This document shows positions 14,972 to 16,321 of a stretch of DNA of 16,321 nucleotides, in pieces. Source of the DNA: an uncultured bacterium. Lineage in GTDB: Bacteria > Pseudomonadota > Alphaproteobacteria > SP197. Below the pieces are notes generated by a model, which worked only from the letters and a program-made list of their open reading frames with translations, ran no database searches and was not told the origin of the DNA. The position numbers and the translations under genes were made by a program. The DNA is taken from NCBI GenBank assembly GCA_938014945.1, contig CALLQH010000073.1, positions 1 through 16,321 on the forward strand, read 5' to 3'. Each line of letters starts with the position of its first letter. Positions within the stretch are counted from its first letter, which is position 1.

Positions 14972-14988
14972 AGCATAGGTTTTGCCAA
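14972..14988 (-). promoter_or_regulatory. Possible sigma-54-like promoter element upstream of divK
   Basis: On the minus strand the sequence reads TTGGCAAAACCTATGCT. The GG and GC pairs are ten bases apart, as in -24/-12 promoters, and the TTGGCA and TGCT parts fit. The same TATGCT could also be a housekeeping -10, but no matching -35 is found at 16-18 bases. The leader to divK would be about 85 bases. Evidence is weak. Confidence 0.25.
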
Positions 14989-15009
14989 GCGACGTACACC
15001 GCTTATGCA
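14982..15009 (+). promoter_or_regulatory. Candidate promoter of the HAD gene
   Basis: TTGCCA (14982-14987) and TATGCA (15004-15009) are 16 bases apart. Transcription would begin near 15016, just ahead of the ATG at 15022, giving an almost leaderless mRNA. It overlaps the divK-side element on the opposite strand. Tentative. Confidence 0.35.
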
Positions 15010-15021
15010 ATGATTTGGGCC

Positions 15022-15714
15022 ATGGCCACCGACAAAACGATTGCAGAACATGCCCCACTCAGCAACCTCGAAGAGGTCGCCGACCTGCTCGACGCCGCCA
15101 GGCCGTTGCTGATCACGGACGCCGACGAGGTTCTCTTTGCCTTCATGGCCGCCTTCGAGCGCCACCTGCACGCCAACGACACCTATTTCAACTGGGCTTC
15201 CTACCGGCTCAACGGCAACATCATCGCCCGCGCCGACGAAAAACCGGTCGGCAATCCCCAGGTCAAGGCGCTGATCGGCGACTTCTTCGAGCTGCACACC
15301 CGCAACATCGCCCCGCTGGACGGCGCCGCGGAGGCCATGGCCGCCCTGGTCGCAGAGCGCGGCCTGCAGATCGTCGTGTTGAGCAACGTCCCGCCGCAGC
15401 GCCATGGCGACCGCCAGTGGGCGCTTGCCCGTCACGGCATGGACTATCCTCTGATCGCCAACGAGGGCGCCAAGGGCAGCGCGGTGGCCTATCTCGCCGC
15501 GCGCATCACCGCCCCGGTCTTCTTCATCGACGATGCGCCCTCGCACCACGACGATGTCGCCGAACATGCCCATCATGTCCGGCGCATCCATTACGTCGGC
15601 CACCCGCGACTGGCCGAACTGATCGGCCCGGCCGAGGCGAGCCACCTGCGCGCGCGATCCTGGGACGAGATCCGCCGTTTCATCGAGGATCATCTCGACA
15701 GCGCGGCGGCCTGA
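15022..15714 (+). CDS. HAD-superfamily hydrolase, function unknown
   Basis: This 230-residue cytoplasmic protein has the four HAD catalytic motifs: ITDADEVL (31-38, D33 nucleophile and D35), VVLSN (118-122, S121), K151 in EGAKGS, and FFIDDAPSHHDD (167-178, D170 and D171). It is therefore probably an active phosphatase or related phosphotransferase. A helical cap of about 60 residues (40-100) lies between motifs I and II. The substrate is unknown. The ATG at 15022 is preferred, but an in-frame ATG at 15010 is possible; neither has a clear ribosome binding site, in line with a near-leaderless message. The ROK-family kinase gene starts 3 bases after its stop, so the two are surely co-transcribed and may act on related sugar phosphates. 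Confidence 0.75.
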   Translation: MATDKTIAEHAPLSNLEEVADLLDAARPLLITDADEVLFAFMAAFERHLHANDTYFNWASYRLNGNIIARADEKPVGNPQVKALIGDFFELHTRNIAPLDGAAEAMAALVAERGLQIVVLSNVPPQRHGDRQWALARHGMDYPLIANEGAKGSAVAYLAARITAPVFFIDDAPSHHDDVAEHAHHVRRIHYVGHPRLAELIGPAEASHLRARSWDEIRRFIEDHLDSAAA

Positions 15715-15717
15715 ACC

Positions 15718-16321
15718 GTGCGGATCGGCATCGACCTCGGCGGCACCAAGATCGAGGGCCTGCTGCTGGCCCCCGACGACAGTGAGGCACTGCGCCTGCG
15801 GGTTGCCACACCGCGCGACGACTATGCCGGCAGCATCGAGGCGGTCGCGGGCCTGATCGAGGCGCTGGAGGAAAAAGCCGGCGGGCGCTGTCCCGTGGGC
15901 ATCGGCATGCCGGGTTCGCTTTCACCTGTGAGCGGCCTGGTGCGCAACTCCAACTCCACCTGCCTCAACCACCAGCCGTTTCTCCAGGACATCGAGGGCC
16001 GCCTGGGGCGCCCGGTGCGTCTTGCCAACGACGCCAATTGCCTGGCCCTCTCCGAAGCCAGCGACGGCGCGGCCGCGGGCGCGGCCGTGGTGTTCGGCGC
16101 CATCCTCGGCACGGGCGTCGGGGGCGGCCTTGTCGTCGATGGCCGCCTGATCCAGGGCGCCAACCTGATCGGCGGCGAGTGGGGCCACAATCCCCTGCCC
16201 GGCGCCAGCGGCGACGAGCTGCCCGGACCGGTCTGCTACTGCGGCCGCAGCGGCTGCATCGAAGCCTTTCTCTCCGGCCCTTCGCTGGCCCGCGACCATG
16301 CCGAAGCGACGGGCCGGATGC
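15718..16321 (+). CDS. ROK-family sugar kinase, 5' part
   Basis: The frame starts with GTG at 15718, three bases after the HAD gene stop, and is open to the right edge (201 codons), so the gene is cut by the window; ROK kinases have about 300 residues. It begins RIGIDLGGTK (2-11), the ATP phosphate-binding loop. The catalytic Asp is D105 in LANDAN (102-107), and GTGVGGG lies near 132-138. The ROK zinc site is complete: H157 in GGEWGHN, then C173, C175 and C180 in CYCGRSGCIE (173-182). There is no N-terminal winged-helix domain, so it is a kinase and not a ROK repressor. Family members phosphorylate fructose, glucose, mannose or N-acetylglucosamine; which one cannot be decided here. Confidence 0.9.
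   Translation, partial: MRIGIDLGGTKIEGLLLAPDDSEALRLRVATPRDDYAGSIEAVAGLIEALEEKAGGRCPVGIGMPGSLSPVSGLVRNSNSTCLNHQPFLQDIEGRLGRPVRLANDANCLALSEASDGAAAGAAVVFGAILGTGVGGGLVVDGRLIQGANLIGGEWGHNPLPGASGDELPGPVCYCGRSGCIEAFLSGPSLARDHAEATGRM

Noticed and set aside
1..16321. Mobile element, phage, defence system or CRISPR array
   Set aside because: No transposase, integrase, nuclease/toxin pair, direct-repeat array or terminal inverted repeats were seen; gene content and codon use look uniform and chromosomal.

Overview
The window is a GC-rich, densely coded stretch of chromosome, most likely from an alphaproteobacterium. The strongest clue is the adjacent divK and pleD genes, the cell-cycle pair typical of that class. 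Genus cannot be judged from this sequence. Almost everything is core chromosomal content. There is no transposase, integrase, phage gene, CRISPR array, tRNA or rRNA that I can see, and no gene-free stretch longer than about 300 bases.

Left part (1-9684, all plus strand): the 3' end of an AEC-family permease is followed by pyrB, a pyrC homologue, plsY, dprA, topA and rnr. Gaps are small or absent. pyrB/pyrC and plsY/dprA both join through a 4-base GTGA overlap, and topA/rnr overlap by 20 bases, so this looks like one or two long co-transcribed units. They combine pyrimidine synthesis, phospholipid synthesis, DNA uptake/recombination, DNA topology and RNA turnover. The pyrC homologue has lost one expected metal-binding histidine, so it may be a structural partner of PyrB rather than the working dihydroorotase.

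Middle part (9685-13032): a small 89-residue protein of unknown function with its own probable promoter; a convergent sulfotransferase-family gene on the minus strand, the only metabolic gene facing the other way; then a Nudix hydrolase overlapping an MFS transporter; then rpmG (ribosomal protein L33) with a good promoter and a terminator-like hairpin behind it.

Right part (13122-16321): divK and pleD run on the minus strand as a two-gene operon, a single-domain receiver followed by a two-receiver GGEEF diguanylate cyclase that links cell-cycle signalling to c-di-GMP. Divergent from them are a HAD-superfamily protein and, 3 bases behind it, a GTG-started ROK-family sugar kinase that runs off the right edge.

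I did not find a clearly new multi-gene system. The points most worth following up are the pyrC metal-site change, the unknown 89-residue protein, the HAD/ROK pair, and the inverted repeats in the Nudix gene leader.
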